Source: Candidatus Dormiibacterota bacterium (GTDB taxonomy: Bacteria > Chloroflexota > Dormibacteria > CF-121). Taken from it: a stretch of 64,000 nt of DNA. The stretch lies in NCBI GenBank assembly GCA_035544955.1, contig DASZZN010000041.1, forward strand, positions 1-64,000. Reading direction: 5' to 3'. Below, one piece after another: positions 33,745 through 42,832 of this stretch. Numbering within the stretch: the first letter of the stretch is position 1; each line of letters starts with the position of its first letter. The position numbers and the translations under genes are program-made. Under the pieces are notes generated by a model that was given only the letters and a program-made list of their open reading frames with translations, had not been told where the DNA came from and made no database searches.

Positions 33745-34980
33745 CTAGCCCCCGATGATCTGGGTTGCCTGCTGCTGCATGCCTTTCGCGGCATCCGCCG
33801 GGGTCGCCTTGTTCAGTGAGGCCTTCTCTTGCCAGTCGTCGATCGCCTTCGCTACCTCTTCCCACTGCGGGATGTTCGGCGGTGAATGCGCGTCCTTCAA
33901 CTGGGCGCCGAAGACCTTCAGGTTGGGATCGGCCGTGAGCGCTGGGTCGCCCCAGGCATCCTGGCGCGATGGCAGATCTTTCAGTTCCTTGTACCAGCTG
34001 ATCTGGGTGTCTTTTGACGTCATGAACTGGACAAACTTCCAGGCGGCGTCCTGGTTCTTGCTGTTCTTGAAGACGACCCAGTCGCTGCCGCCGACGAACG
34101 AGGTCGCCGACTTATCACCCTTGGGCATGGGCGCCACGGCCCACTTCGACTGGTCGAGGCCGGCCTTCGAGATCAGACCTGCCATCCAGGGCCCAGAAAT
34201 GAACATCGGGTCGTCGCCCGCGACGAACGCCTGGATCAGATCGAACCCCTGCGGCTGCGAGCTCCGGGTGAGGCCCTTCTTGAAGAAGTCGCTGTAGAAG
34301 GTCAGGGCCTTGACCGCCTCAGGGCTGTCGAGGGTGAATTTGCCGTTCTTCATGATGTCGCCACCGGCCGACCAGATCAGCGGGATGAATTCCTGCCAGT
34401 CGTTGGTCTGCAGGTTGATGCCGTACTTGCTGCCGCCGGCCTTCAGCTTCTGCGCCATCGTCATCAGGTCGTCCCAGGTGGCGGGCGACGAGCTGACGCC
34501 GGCTTTATCGGCCAGGTCCTTGCGGTAGTAGATAACCCGGGTCTCGACGTACCAGGGCAGGCCATAGGCGGTCCCGTTCGCCGAGGCGGTGTCCATCCCT
34601 CCGGCAAAGAAATCACTCTTGTTGACGGACGACGGCAGAGTCGTGACCGCGTTGAGCTTGGTCAGCTCACCCATCCAGGTGGTCCCGATCATCGCGACGT
34701 CCGGAGTGGCGCGCCCGGCGATCGACGTGATCAGCTTGTCGTGGGCGGTGGTCCATGGCAGCGGCGTGATCTGGACCGTGAAATTCGGATTTTGGCTCTT
34801 GAAGGAGGCCATCGCCTGGCTGGCCGCCAGCTTGTCCCCTTCATCACCGTTGGCCCACACCTGCAGCGTCACCGGGCCGTTGACACTGGCACCGGTAGTG
34901 GGATTGTTGCCGCATGCGGCGGAGACCAATGCGAGCGCCAGGAGCGGGACGACACGGAACGCATGACCGAACGGTTTCAT
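33745..34980 (-). CDS. Extracellular sugar-binding lipoprotein (SBP family 1)
   Basis: 411 aa from the ATG at 34980, which has AAGGAGG 12 nt upstream; the longer frame to 35100 adds non-signal sequence. Signal with lipobox LVSAACG, then VTLQVWANGDEGDKLAASQAMASFKSQNPNFTVQI, DVAMIGTTWMGELTK, YGLPWYVETRVIYYRKDLADKAG, FVAGDDPMFISGPWMAGLI and FVGGSDWVVFKNSKNQDAAWKFVQFMTS, typical of CUT1 solute receptors. First gene of the sugar-uptake operon running down to the GH39 gene. Confidence 0.92.
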   Translation of the reverse strand: MKPFGHAFRVVPLLALALVSAACGNNPTTGASVNGPVTLQVWANGDEGDKLAASQAMASFKSQNPNFTVQITPLPWTTAHDKLITSIAGRATPDVAMIGTTWMGELTKLNAVTTLPSSVNKSDFFAGGMDTASANGTAYGLPWYVETRVIYYRKDLADKAGVSSSPATWDDLMTMAQKLKAGGSKYGINLQTNDWQEFIPLIWSAGGDIMKNGKFTLDSPEAVKALTFYSDFFKKGLTRSSQPQGFDLIQAFVAGDDPMFISGPWMAGLISKAGLDQSKWAVAPMPKGDKSATSFVGGSDWVVFKNSKNQDAAWKFVQFMTSKDTQISWYKELKDLPSRQDAWGDPALTADPNLKVFGAQLKDAHSPPNIPQWEEVAKAIDDWQEKASLNKATPADAAKGMQQQATQIIGG

Positions 34981-35001
34981 CTTTGCCAGGTACCTCCTTG
35001 T

Positions 35002-35055
35002 GGTTGGCAACCGCAACTCGAACGGACCAGGATCTCGGTCGGAAGCCCGTTCGAG
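35002..35055 (-). promoter_or_regulatory. Leader inverted repeats of the sugar-uptake operon
   Basis: Upstream of the sugar-binding lipoprotein start lie a perfect 9-bp inverted repeat (CTCGAACGG at 35017-35025, CCGTTCGAG at 35047-35055) and a short palindrome GGTTGGCAACC at 35002-35012. Either could be an operator for a LacI- or GntR-type sugar regulator or a hairpin in the mRNA leader. No regulator gene is adjacent. Confidence 0.35.
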
Positions 35056-35139
35056 CCTGGTTTCGTAGGCGTAGTCGGCGACGCTGTAGATCGTTGGCAC
35101 TTCCCCAGAGTCTCCCCTGACCTGGTCGATGTCAGATCT

Positions 35140-35167
35140 ATTATTGAAGCTAGCACAGCCATAGCAA
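35140..35167 (-). promoter_or_regulatory. Candidate promoter of the sugar-uptake operon
   Basis: On the minus strand TTGCTA (35162-35167) and AATAAT (35140-35145) are separated by 16 bp, a fair match to a housekeeping promoter, in the AT-richest part of a 288-bp divergent gap. The rest of the gap (to 35268) holds the upstream region of the ATPase gene with no clear promoter visible. Confidence 0.35.
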
Positions 35168-35268
35168 TACAGGGAAGCTCATATATCAAATGAAGAGATA
35201 GCTGAATCCTTACTTCTCGAACTTCGCTCTTGCGTATTTGGTGGGATCGTGGATAGACTGAGATCGCA

Positions 35269-36423
<1,155 letters not shown>

Positions 36424-36426
36424 GCG

Positions 36427-37185
36427 TTGAATCTCGGTCTCGAGGGCCGGGTTGCTGCGGTCACCGGGGGCAGCCATGGGCTTGGCTACGCGATTGCCGC
36501 GAACCTGCTCGAAGAAGGCTGCCGGGTCGCGATTTGCGCCCGAGACGCAAGACGGCTGAATGACGCCGCCGTCGCCCTCGACGCCGGAGTCTTTGCGCAA
36601 GCCGCCGATGTCGCGAAACCAGGCCAGGCGGAAGACTTCATCGAGGCGGCCGCCAACCACTTCGGCAGCCTCGACATCCTGGTCCATAACGCCGGCGGCG
36701 GTGGCGGTGCCGGGCTCGAGGCCCCGGACGCCGAGTACTCGCTGAGTCTGGAGGTCAATGTCCTTGCCGGTCTGCGCGTGGCGCGGGCGGCGGTCCCCTT
36801 CATGCGGCGCCAGCGACGGGGCCGGATCATTTTCATCGCCTCCGTGTACGGCCGCGAGAGCGGCGGCCGGGCCGGCTACAACATGGCCAAGGCCGCCGAG
36901 ATCAGCCTGGCGAAGGGACTATCCCGGGAGCTGGCGCAAGACAACATCCTGGTCAACAGCGTCGCGCCCGGCTCACTGATGTTCCCCGGTAGCACCTGGG
37001 AACGCCGCCAGCAAGCCGACCCCGAGGGGATCGCCGCCTTCACCAGGTCCGATCTGCCACTCGGCCGCTTCGGAAAGCCTGGAGAAGTCGCCGCCGCGGT
37101 GGCGTTCCTCGCCTCCGACCGGGCGAGCCTGGTCACGGGCGCCTGCTGGACGGTCGATGGCGGCCAGTCGCGCAGCAACATATAA
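36427..37185 (+). CDS. Short-chain dehydrogenase/reductase
   Basis: 252 aa, TTG start 3 bp after the ATPase stop. Classical SDR: VTGGSHGLGYAIAANLLEEG (cofactor-binding TGxxxGxG), VHNAGGGGG (NNAG position), IIFIASVYG (Ser) and YNMAKAAE (YxxxK), VAPGSL, and the C-terminal FLASDRASLVTGACWTVDGGQ. A 3-oxoacyl-ACP reductase-like or sugar/alcohol dehydrogenase; co-transcription with a sugar ATPase favours sugar metabolism but does not prove it. Confidence 0.85.
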   Translation: MNLGLEGRVAAVTGGSHGLGYAIAANLLEEGCRVAICARDARRLNDAAVALDAGVFAQAADVAKPGQAEDFIEAAANHFGSLDILVHNAGGGGGAGLEAPDAEYSLSLEVNVLAGLRVARAAVPFMRRQRRGRIIFIASVYGRESGGRAGYNMAKAAEISLAKGLSRELAQDNILVNSVAPGSLMFPGSTWERRQQADPEGIAAFTRSDLPLGRFGKPGEVAAAVAFLASDRASLVTGACWTVDGGQSRSNI

Positions 37186-37215
37186 AAGAGGCCGGCGGAG
37201 GGGAACCCGCCGGCC
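37181..37215 (-). terminator. Hairpin terminator for the DUF2330 gene
   Basis: Nine-bp perfect stem GGCCGGCGG (37190-37198) / CCGCCGGCC (37207-37215). Read on the minus strand it is followed by CTCTTTTATAT, a U-rich tail, so it ends transcripts of the DUF2330 gene. The tail overlaps the SDR stop codon; on the plus strand no U-run follows. Confidence 0.6.
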
Positions 37216-37228
37216 CGGCTTGCCCCCC

Positions 37229-37265
37229 GCCCCCCTCCCCGCATGCGGGGGAGGGCCAGGGTTGG
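37229..37265 (+). repeat. GC-rich palindromic repeat, copy 5
   Basis: CCCCCTCCCCGC and GCGGGGGAGGG arms, then CCAGGGTTGG, between the convergent SDR and DUF2330 genes, next to a separate terminator hairpin. Confidence 0.8.
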
Positions 37266-37277
37266 AACTGGTTCGTT

Positions 37278-38360
37278 CTATGCCTTACGCGGCTTGAGGA
37301 TCCAGAGCGCCGCGCCGATCACGATCGCGAGGATCATCAACGTCATCGCGGTGCCCATCGGAGCGGTCGGCGCGTCGAGCGCCCGGTCCGCGATCGCATT
37401 CCCATCGACGATCGCCATCGGCTTGGTGCCAAACGGCGCGACCTTCACGATGCCCATCGGCGTCACGCTCATGTCGTAGGTCACCTTGCTGTCGGGTGCA
37501 TTCAGCGTCAGGTAGGTCAGCCAGCTGTCGCGGCGCACCCAGCCCATGTTCTTGTCGGTCGACAGATCCTGGTAAAGGCTGTCGGTCATCTTTTCCTGGA
37601 ACTCGAGGCTGAAGCCCTCGGCGCCCTGCACCGTGGTGCCGACGCCGGAGGCGCCGATCAGTGCGCGCCACTCGCTGGTGTTGACCGGCTTGTCTGACAG
37701 GAGGTAGAGATCCGCCTGTACCTGTTGCCCGGCCGCCAGCACTTCAAACGGAATCCAGGGATGTGGGATCTTCATCGTGATCAGCACCGGTGCGCCGTCG
37801 CCGGAGATCAGGCGCTGCAACTTCGCGCGAGCGGCGTTGTACCTGGCTGCCATGAACACCGGGCTGCCCTTCGCGTACTGAATGACGTGGGCGCGGGTTT
37901 CTGCGTCGATGGCGAAGCCGTTCTGAGCCGCCCAGTCGAGCACAGCCTGACCGCTGCCGCGCAGCACGGTGATATCGAGCGCGCGGACCTTAACCTGTTG
38001 CAGTACCTCCGCAGAAGTAGTCGCCGACTGGGGCGCTGCCCCAAATCGCAAGTCCAGGCTGAACGGCTCGGGATGCGTCTCACGGAAGAGCCGCTGGAGC
38101 GTCCAGCCTCCACCCTCTTCGACTTTGTCGGGAACGGCCGGCAGCGGCACGATCCAGCCGAAGCTGTCCGCCTCGCCGGTGTAGCTGAAGCTGGTCATGT
38201 AGCGCTCGACGCCGTCATGCCATGCGACGAGCGTCGTCGCCCGTTCGAGCCGGATCGCGCCGTTCGGGGCGATCAGCCCACCGCAGGCGGCCGCCGGGAG
38301 CGCCTGCGTGAGAAAGACCGCCAGGGTCGCCGCCGCCGCGGGAACGAGCTTGTTTACCAT
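37278..38360 (-). CDS. DUF2330 domain protein, secreted and membrane-tethered
   Basis: 360 aa. N-terminal signal ending in LPAAACGG, the Cys-Gly-Gly that is typical of DUF2330 after signal cleavage, then ERATTLVAWHDGVERYMTSFSYTGEADSFGWIVPLPAVPDKVEEGGGWTL, the core of the family. A C-terminal membrane helix (AMTLMILAIVIGAALWIL) and KPRKA tail anchor it. AGGAGGAAA precedes the ATG. Family function unknown. Confidence 0.82.
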   Translation of the reverse strand: MVNKLVPAAAATLAVFLTQALPAAACGGLIAPNGAIRLERATTLVAWHDGVERYMTSFSYTGEADSFGWIVPLPAVPDKVEEGGGWTLQRLFRETHPEPFSLDLRFGAAPQSATTSAEVLQQVKVRALDITVLRGSGQAVLDWAAQNGFAIDAETRAHVIQYAKGSPVFMAARYNAARAKLQRLISGDGAPVLITMKIPHPWIPFEVLAAGQQVQADLYLLSDKPVNTSEWRALIGASGVGTTVQGAEGFSLEFQEKMTDSLYQDLSTDKNMGWVRRDSWLTYLTLNAPDSKVTYDMSVTPMGIVKVAPFGTKPMAIVDGNAIADRALDAPTAPMGTAMTLMILAIVIGAALWILKPRKA

Positions 38361-38487
38361 CGGGTTTCCTCCTATTCCGTCCGCGGACGTTCACCATCCA
38401 GACGGGGACGCCAGGAGAAAGTTCCCGAAGCCTCAGGCCGACCCAGAGTTAGCGTTGTCTGTCGAAACGAATAATCAAGTTTGGTAG

Positions 38488-38515
38488 GTCGGCTGGATAC
38501 CGGCCCTTAGCCGAC
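38488..38515. other. Hairpin in the gap before the histidine kinase gene
   Basis: Seven-bp perfect stem GTCGGCT (38488-38494) / AGCCGAC (38509-38515) with a 14-nt loop, in the 215-bp gap between divergent genes. No T-run follows, so not an obvious terminator; a leader hairpin or operator are both possible. Confidence 0.25.
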
Positions 38516-38575
38516 GGGAACTAAAGCCAGCACCACCCGAGGACTGGCCAAAACACCCTTTTTCGCGGGCGAGCG

Positions 38576-40690
38576 ATGCGGCAAAGTAAGGGTGTGGGCC
38601 TTGAGAAGGCATCCATCCCGATCGCTGCGTTCTCCTGGCTACTCTCCGCCACCCTCGCCATCACCGCAATAGCGTTCAGCCTCTCGACGCGAGCGACGTC
38701 TGTCAACGGCCTTTCCGTCCCTTCGCCGGCGCAAGCGATCATTATCTCGGCGGGAGCGCTCTCGTTTGCGACCGTCGGCGGCCTGATCCTTATCCTCCGC
38801 CCGAACCGGATCGGTTGGTTCATGGCGGTGGCCGGCGTGACCTTCCTGGTGGCCGACGACTGGGCGGTGCAGTATCTGGGGTACTCGGTCGCCAACCACC
38901 GAGGCTTGCCAGCGCTGGAGTGGGCCGGCTGGCTGAACGCGTGGGTGTGGATCCCGAATTTCAGCATCCTCCTCATCGCCCTCCCGCTCCTCTTCCCCAA
39001 CGGTCGGCTGCCGTCCCATCGCTGGCGTCCGATCGCCGCCGCCTCCATCGGGTTGGTCATCGTGATGTCCGCCTTCGCCGCGCTGAGTCCCGACTTCGTC
39101 CACTACGACCGAATCGGGTTACACAATCCGCTCGCTGGCGGGATCTCAGCCCTATCGATGACGCGCGTCGGTTGGTTGATTCTCGGTTACCCACTGCTCG
39201 TGGCCTGCGCCGTCGCCGCCGCCGTCTCGCTCGTGATCCGCTACCGCGATGCCGATGCGGTCGTAAAGCAGCAGCTCAAGTGGGTGACCCTGTCAGTCGT
39301 TCTGATCGCGATTGCGATTCCGATCAGCGCCTTCAAAGAACCGTTCGTCCTCGCCTACGCGCCACAGATTGCGTTACTAACCTTGCCGCCCGCGATCGGC
39401 ATCGCGGTCTTCCGCTACCGCCTCTACGACGTCGACCTCGTGGTCAGCCGGACACTCGTCTACGGCGCCGTCGCCGCCCTATTGACAGCCATCTACCTGC
39501 TGATCGTCGTCGGCATCGGCGCTCTAGTCGGTGGGACGGCGCAGCACAACCTGCTCCTCAGCGTCGTCGCGACGGCGCTCGTCGCGCTCGTGTTCCAACC
39601 AGTGCGCGAGCGGACACAGCGTCTCGCGAACCGCCTGGTGTACGGGCGGAGGTCGTCCCCCTACGAAGTCCTCGCCCAACTCAGCGATGAAGTCGGGCGG
39701 AGCGTAGCGACAGATCTACTCCTCGTCGGTATCGCCAGGGCCTGCATCGAGGGAACCGGCGCCGCAAGCGCTGAGGTGTGGCTTCGCCAGGGTCCGTCCA
39801 TGACGATGGCAGCGGCGTGGCCCTCGGCGACCACAGGCCCGACTTCAGTCCCCGTCGCGGTCGACGCCGGCGACTTGTCGGCGCTCGGCGCCGATCGCGT
39901 CTTGCCAGTTCGGCAGGGATCGAACCTGGCGGGCGCTTTGGCCATTCACCTCCGACCGGGCCACGGGCTACGACCGCTCGAGGAAAAGGTTCTCGGTGAT
40001 GTCGCGCAACAGGCGGCGCTGGTCTTCTCGAATCTCGACCTCAGCACGGAGCTGAGGCGTCGGCTGGAGGAGTTGCAGAGCAGCCGCCAGCGGCTCGTGC
40101 AGGCTCAGGACCAGGAACGCCGCCGACTCGAGCGCAATTTGCACGACGGCGCACAGCAGCACCTCGTGGCCCTCAAGGTCCAGGCTCGCTTGCTCAAAGC
40201 CACGATCGATCGCGATCCGGCTCGCGCGAAATCACTGGCCGACGAGCTGGCCGCTACGGCCGGGGACGCGTTGGACGAATTACGCGACCTCGCTCGAGGA
40301 ATCTATCCACCGCTGCTGGCCGAGAGCGGGCTCGCCAGGGCACTGGAAGCGCAAAGCGCCAGGGCGACCGTGCCAGTCACGATCGATGCCGACGGCGTTG
40401 GGCGCCACCAACCCGAGATCGAGGCAGCGGTTTATTTCTCCTGCCTCGAAGCGCTCCAGAACGTACAGAAATACGCTGAGGCCCGGGCGGTTTCCGTCTT
40501 GCTGCGGATGAGCGGCGGGCGGCTGATGTTCCAGGTTCGCGACAACGGCAAAGGCTTCGACCCCGCCACGACCAAGCGCGGGGCCGGCCTGCAGAACATT
40601 CAGGACCGCCTCGATGCGCTCGGCGGCGGCATCGAGATCCGCTCGAGCCCCGGTGAGGGCACCCTGGTGAGCGGCTGGCTGCCGGTCTAG
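38576..40690 (+). CDS. Membrane sensor histidine kinase, NarL/DesK type (HisKA_3)
   Basis: 704 aa. Roughly the first 330 residues contain eight or more hydrophobic segments, followed by a GAF-like region (about 360-480: YEVLAQLSDEVGRSVATDLLL, VPVAVDAGDLSALGADRVLPV). The HisKA_3 dimer domain is QERRRLERNLHDGAQQHLVAL with the phospho-acceptor His523; the ATPase domain has ALQNVQKYAEA (N box), RDNGKGFDP (G1) and GAGLQNIQDRLDALGG (G2). No response regulator is adjacent, so its partner is elsewhere. It converges with the MBL gene, overlapping by 4 bp. Confidence 0.88.
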   Translation: MRQSKGVGLEKASIPIAAFSWLLSATLAITAIAFSLSTRATSVNGLSVPSPAQAIIISAGALSFATVGGLILILRPNRIGWFMAVAGVTFLVADDWAVQYLGYSVANHRGLPALEWAGWLNAWVWIPNFSILLIALPLLFPNGRLPSHRWRPIAAASIGLVIVMSAFAALSPDFVHYDRIGLHNPLAGGISALSMTRVGWLILGYPLLVACAVAAAVSLVIRYRDADAVVKQQLKWVTLSVVLIAIAIPISAFKEPFVLAYAPQIALLTLPPAIGIAVFRYRLYDVDLVVSRTLVYGAVAALLTAIYLLIVVGIGALVGGTAQHNLLLSVVATALVALVFQPVRERTQRLANRLVYGRRSSPYEVLAQLSDEVGRSVATDLLLVGIARACIEGTGAASAEVWLRQGPSMTMAAAWPSATTGPTSVPVAVDAGDLSALGADRVLPVRQGSNLAGALAIHLRPGHGLRPLEEKVLGDVAQQAALVFSNLDLSTELRRRLEELQSSRQRLVQAQDQERRRLERNLHDGAQQHLVALKVQARLLKATIDRDPARAKSLADELAATAGDALDELRDLARGIYPPLLAESGLARALEAQSARATVPVTIDADGVGRHQPEIEAAVYFSCLEALQNVQKYAEARAVSVLLRMSGGRLMFQVRDNGKGFDPATTKRGAGLQNIQDRLDALGGGIEIRSSPGEGTLVSGWLPV

Positions 40691-41349
40691 TGCGCCGCAG
40701 CCTCCGTTCGCTCGAAGGCGTTGACCGGCTTCATGATCTGGACCTTTACCGGCGCGGCTTCCTTCGCGAACTTCTCTCCGTCCGACGCCACCCCCACCAC
40801 GAATCCATAGTGGTTGGGTACCGCCAGCTGGGGCCGGATCTTCTTTACCACCCCGGCAGCCTCTGAGGCGTTCATGACGTACGGGTCGCCACCGATGCAA
40901 ATCAGGGCGACATCGGTCTTGATCTGCTCGATGTCAGGATTCGGATCACCATCACCCGAGAACCAGTAGCGGTGCCCGTCGAGGCTGAGAATGTACCCCA
41001 CCCAGTTGTTGCTCTTCGGATGGGTCTGCAGCCGATGCTCGACGGTGCTGTACGCGGGCACGGTCTGGAACTTGATGCCGGCGACGTCCAACGACTCGCC
41101 CGGCTTGATCGCCTTGACGTTGCCACTCAGTTTGTCCGCGACGTCCGCAGGTGCGACGAACTGGGTCGTCTTCTTGCGAATCTTCTCGATGTCCTCCGGC
41201 TCGAAGTGATCCGCGTGTGCATGCGTGATGAAAATCACGTCCGCAGGCTCCTCCTGAGTCCTCAGCCCCCAGGGATCGATGTAGACCGTGATCCCCTCGC
41301 CCTTCCACTTGTAGGCGGATTGCTTGTACCAGGTGAACTTTTCGAGCAT
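40687..41349 (-). CDS. MBL-fold metallo-hydrolase, UlaG-like
   Basis: 220 aa. The metal motif THAHADHFEPEDIEKI (HxHxDH at residues 43-48) and later DPYVMNASEAAGVV and VPNHYGFVVG are those of the UlaG/RomA branch of metallo-beta-lactamase-fold enzymes. YWFSGDGDPNPD holds the bridging Asp. Cytoplasmic. Substrate unknown; relatives act on phosphodiester or lactone bonds. Confidence 0.82.
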   Translation of the reverse strand: MLEKFTWYKQSAYKWKGEGITVYIDPWGLRTQEEPADVIFITHAHADHFEPEDIEKIRKKTTQFVAPADVADKLSGNVKAIKPGESLDVAGIKFQTVPAYSTVEHRLQTHPKSNNWVGYILSLDGHRYWFSGDGDPNPDIEQIKTDVALICIGGDPYVMNASEAAGVVKKIRPQLAVPNHYGFVVGVASDGEKFAKEAAPVKVQIMKPVNAFERTEAAAH

Positions 41350-41400
41350 TCCGAACCTCCTTCTGCGGCGCGAAGCCCCCAGGAGTTCTAGGTTACCCGG

Positions 41401-41928
41401 TCAGGCGCCGAAGACCTGGATAACGAGTTGGCGGTCGCGCGGCCGGTCGAGCTCGAGCAGGAAGATGCGCTGCCAGCGACCCAGGTCGAGGTGTCCGTCG
41501 GCGACCGGAATGTTCTCGCTGGCACCGATCAGCAGGTGCTGGCAGTGTGAGTGGCCGTTGGCGCATTCCTCGGGGTCCATCTCCCCGGTGCGCCGGCCCA
41601 GGTCGTTGTGCTCGTAGGTGCCGGCCGTCGCCGAAAGCCGCTCCAGCAGCGCCCCCATGTCCTTCAGCAGCAGCGGCTCGTTTTCGTTGAGGACAACAGC
41701 GGCCGTCGTGTGCTTGGAGAACACCGAGACCCATCCTTGCGAGACGTTGGATCGGCGCACGACAGCAGCGACCTGTTCGGTCACGTCGACGAATTCACGA
41801 GCTGCGGTGGTGCGAAAGGCGAGCGTCTCCGCCCAGAGCGTCAGACCGCCGATCCGGCGGACTCGCGCGCCAGCGTGGTCGTCGGGATCGTCGAGCAAGC
41901 GAAACGCAGGGTTGGTGGCATTACCCAC
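41401..41928 (-). CDS. YjbQ family protein (UPF0047, secondary thiamine-phosphate synthase)
   Basis: 175 aa. SKHTTAAVVLNENEP, YEHNDLGRRTGEMDPEECANGHSHCQHLLIGASENIPV and LGRWQRIFLLELDRPRDRQLVIQVFG are the three conserved blocks of UPF0047/YjbQ; the clustered His residues form the metal/active site. N-terminal about 30 residues are not conserved, so the start may be somewhat later. Members show weak thiamine-phosphate synthase activity; true role uncertain. Confidence 0.88.
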   Translation of the reverse strand: MGNATNPAFRLLDDPDDHAGARVRRIGGLTLWAETLAFRTTAAREFVDVTEQVAAVVRRSNVSQGWVSVFSKHTTAAVVLNENEPLLLKDMGALLERLSATAGTYEHNDLGRRTGEMDPEECANGHSHCQHLLIGASENIPVADGHLDLGRWQRIFLLELDRPRDRQLVIQVFGA

Positions 41929-42004
41929 AGATCGATGCTGCGCTTGGAACGTTACGCGTGCCGTTACAAACGGACGGGGCCGTTACAGCGAGACGCCCGG
42001 GGCG

Positions 42005-42295
42005 TTACCGCCTCGTCGCGCGGACCTTGTCGAAGCAGTCGCTGCAGTAGACGGGGCGGCCCATGGTGGGCGTGAAGGGGACCTGGGCGGGCTTGCCGCA
42101 CTCGGCGCAGACGACTTCGTGGAGCTCCTTGGCGCGACCGGTACCCCGAACGTTGCGGTTGATCGACCGGCAATCGGGACAGCGGGACGGCTCGTGCTGG
42201 AATCCCTTCGCGGTGTAGAACTGTTGCTCACCGACGGTGAAGATGAAGTTGAGACCACAGTCACGGCACGTCAAAGTCTTGTCGCTGAAGCTCAC
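42005..42295 (-). CDS. Small zinc-ribbon protein (CxxC-x17-CxxC type)
   Basis: 96 aa with four CxxC knuckles: LTCRDCGLNF, SRCPDCRSIN, VVCAECGKPA and VYCSDCFDKV. The first half (DKTLTCRDCGLNFIFTVGEQQFYTAKGFQHEPSRCPDCR) is the zf_trcl-type zinc ribbon found in many soil bacteria, the second a CxxC-CxxC domain seen in the same proteins. Function unknown; nucleic-acid binding is possible. The 76-bp gap to yjbQ holds repeats of CGTTAC without clear meaning. Confidence 0.8.
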   Translation of the reverse strand: MSFSDKTLTCRDCGLNFIFTVGEQQFYTAKGFQHEPSRCPDCRSINRNVRGTGRAKELHEVVCAECGKPAQVPFTPTMGRPVYCSDCFDKVRATRR

Positions 42296-42454
42296 GGCGA
42301 ATCTCCTTTGTCTTGTCTTTGGATCTCAGAGGTTTCGCCGGAGCGATCCGTAGCCCTCGACCCAACTTTCCCGGGCGCGATTATAGCAAGCGCCAAGACC
42401 TTTTTGGCGATAGCCAAAGGACTGGCCCGCTCGATCAGGCAGTATTCTGCAGCC

Positions 42455-42832
42455 GTGGCCCCGACGCTGTTCCTCGTCGAGGACGAACTCATGTTCGCGC
42501 AGCGCCTCCGAGCGGCTGCCGGGCGGCTCGGAATTCCGCTCCAGGCGGTCAGTCCGTCCGAGGCGCGAACCCGTGCCTGGGACCGTGACCAGGTGGTTGT
42601 CCTGCAGGCCACGCTGAGACCAGAACAGCAGCTCGAGCTGATCGATCATCTAACAGGGCGCGACCCGGCCCCGGTCGTGATCGCGGTCACCGGCCACCTG
42701 GAGACCGAGCTGCGTCAGCGGCTCAAGGCGCGAGGTGTCATCCTGGCTGCCCACTCCGGGATGGATCGCGTGCTGGCCCGCGCACTCGGCGTCAGTGTCC
42801 CGGGTGATGCGGCGCCGCGTCCCCGGACGTGA
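42455..42832 (+). CDS. Pseudo-receiver (response-regulator fold without phospho-acceptor)
   Basis: 125 aa from a GTG at 42455. TLFLVEDELMFAQRLRAAAGRLGIPLQAVSP resembles the first strand (with the ED pair) and helix of a receiver domain, and VVIAVTGHLETELRQRLKARGVI the later strands. The strand that should end in the phosphorylated Asp reads VVVLQATLRPEQ, so this Asp is missing. No output domain. Overlaps the 3' end of the convergent permease gene by 41 bp. Confidence 0.5.
   Translation: MAPTLFLVEDELMFAQRLRAAAGRLGIPLQAVSPSEARTRAWDRDQVVVLQATLRPEQQLELIDHLTGRDPAPVVIAVTGHLETELRQRLKARGVILAAHSGMDRVLARALGVSVPGDAAPRPRT

Noticed and set aside
37181-37215. GC-rich hairpin as a plus-strand terminator for the SDR gene
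   Set aside because: No T-run follows on the plus strand; the U-rich tail is on the minus strand.
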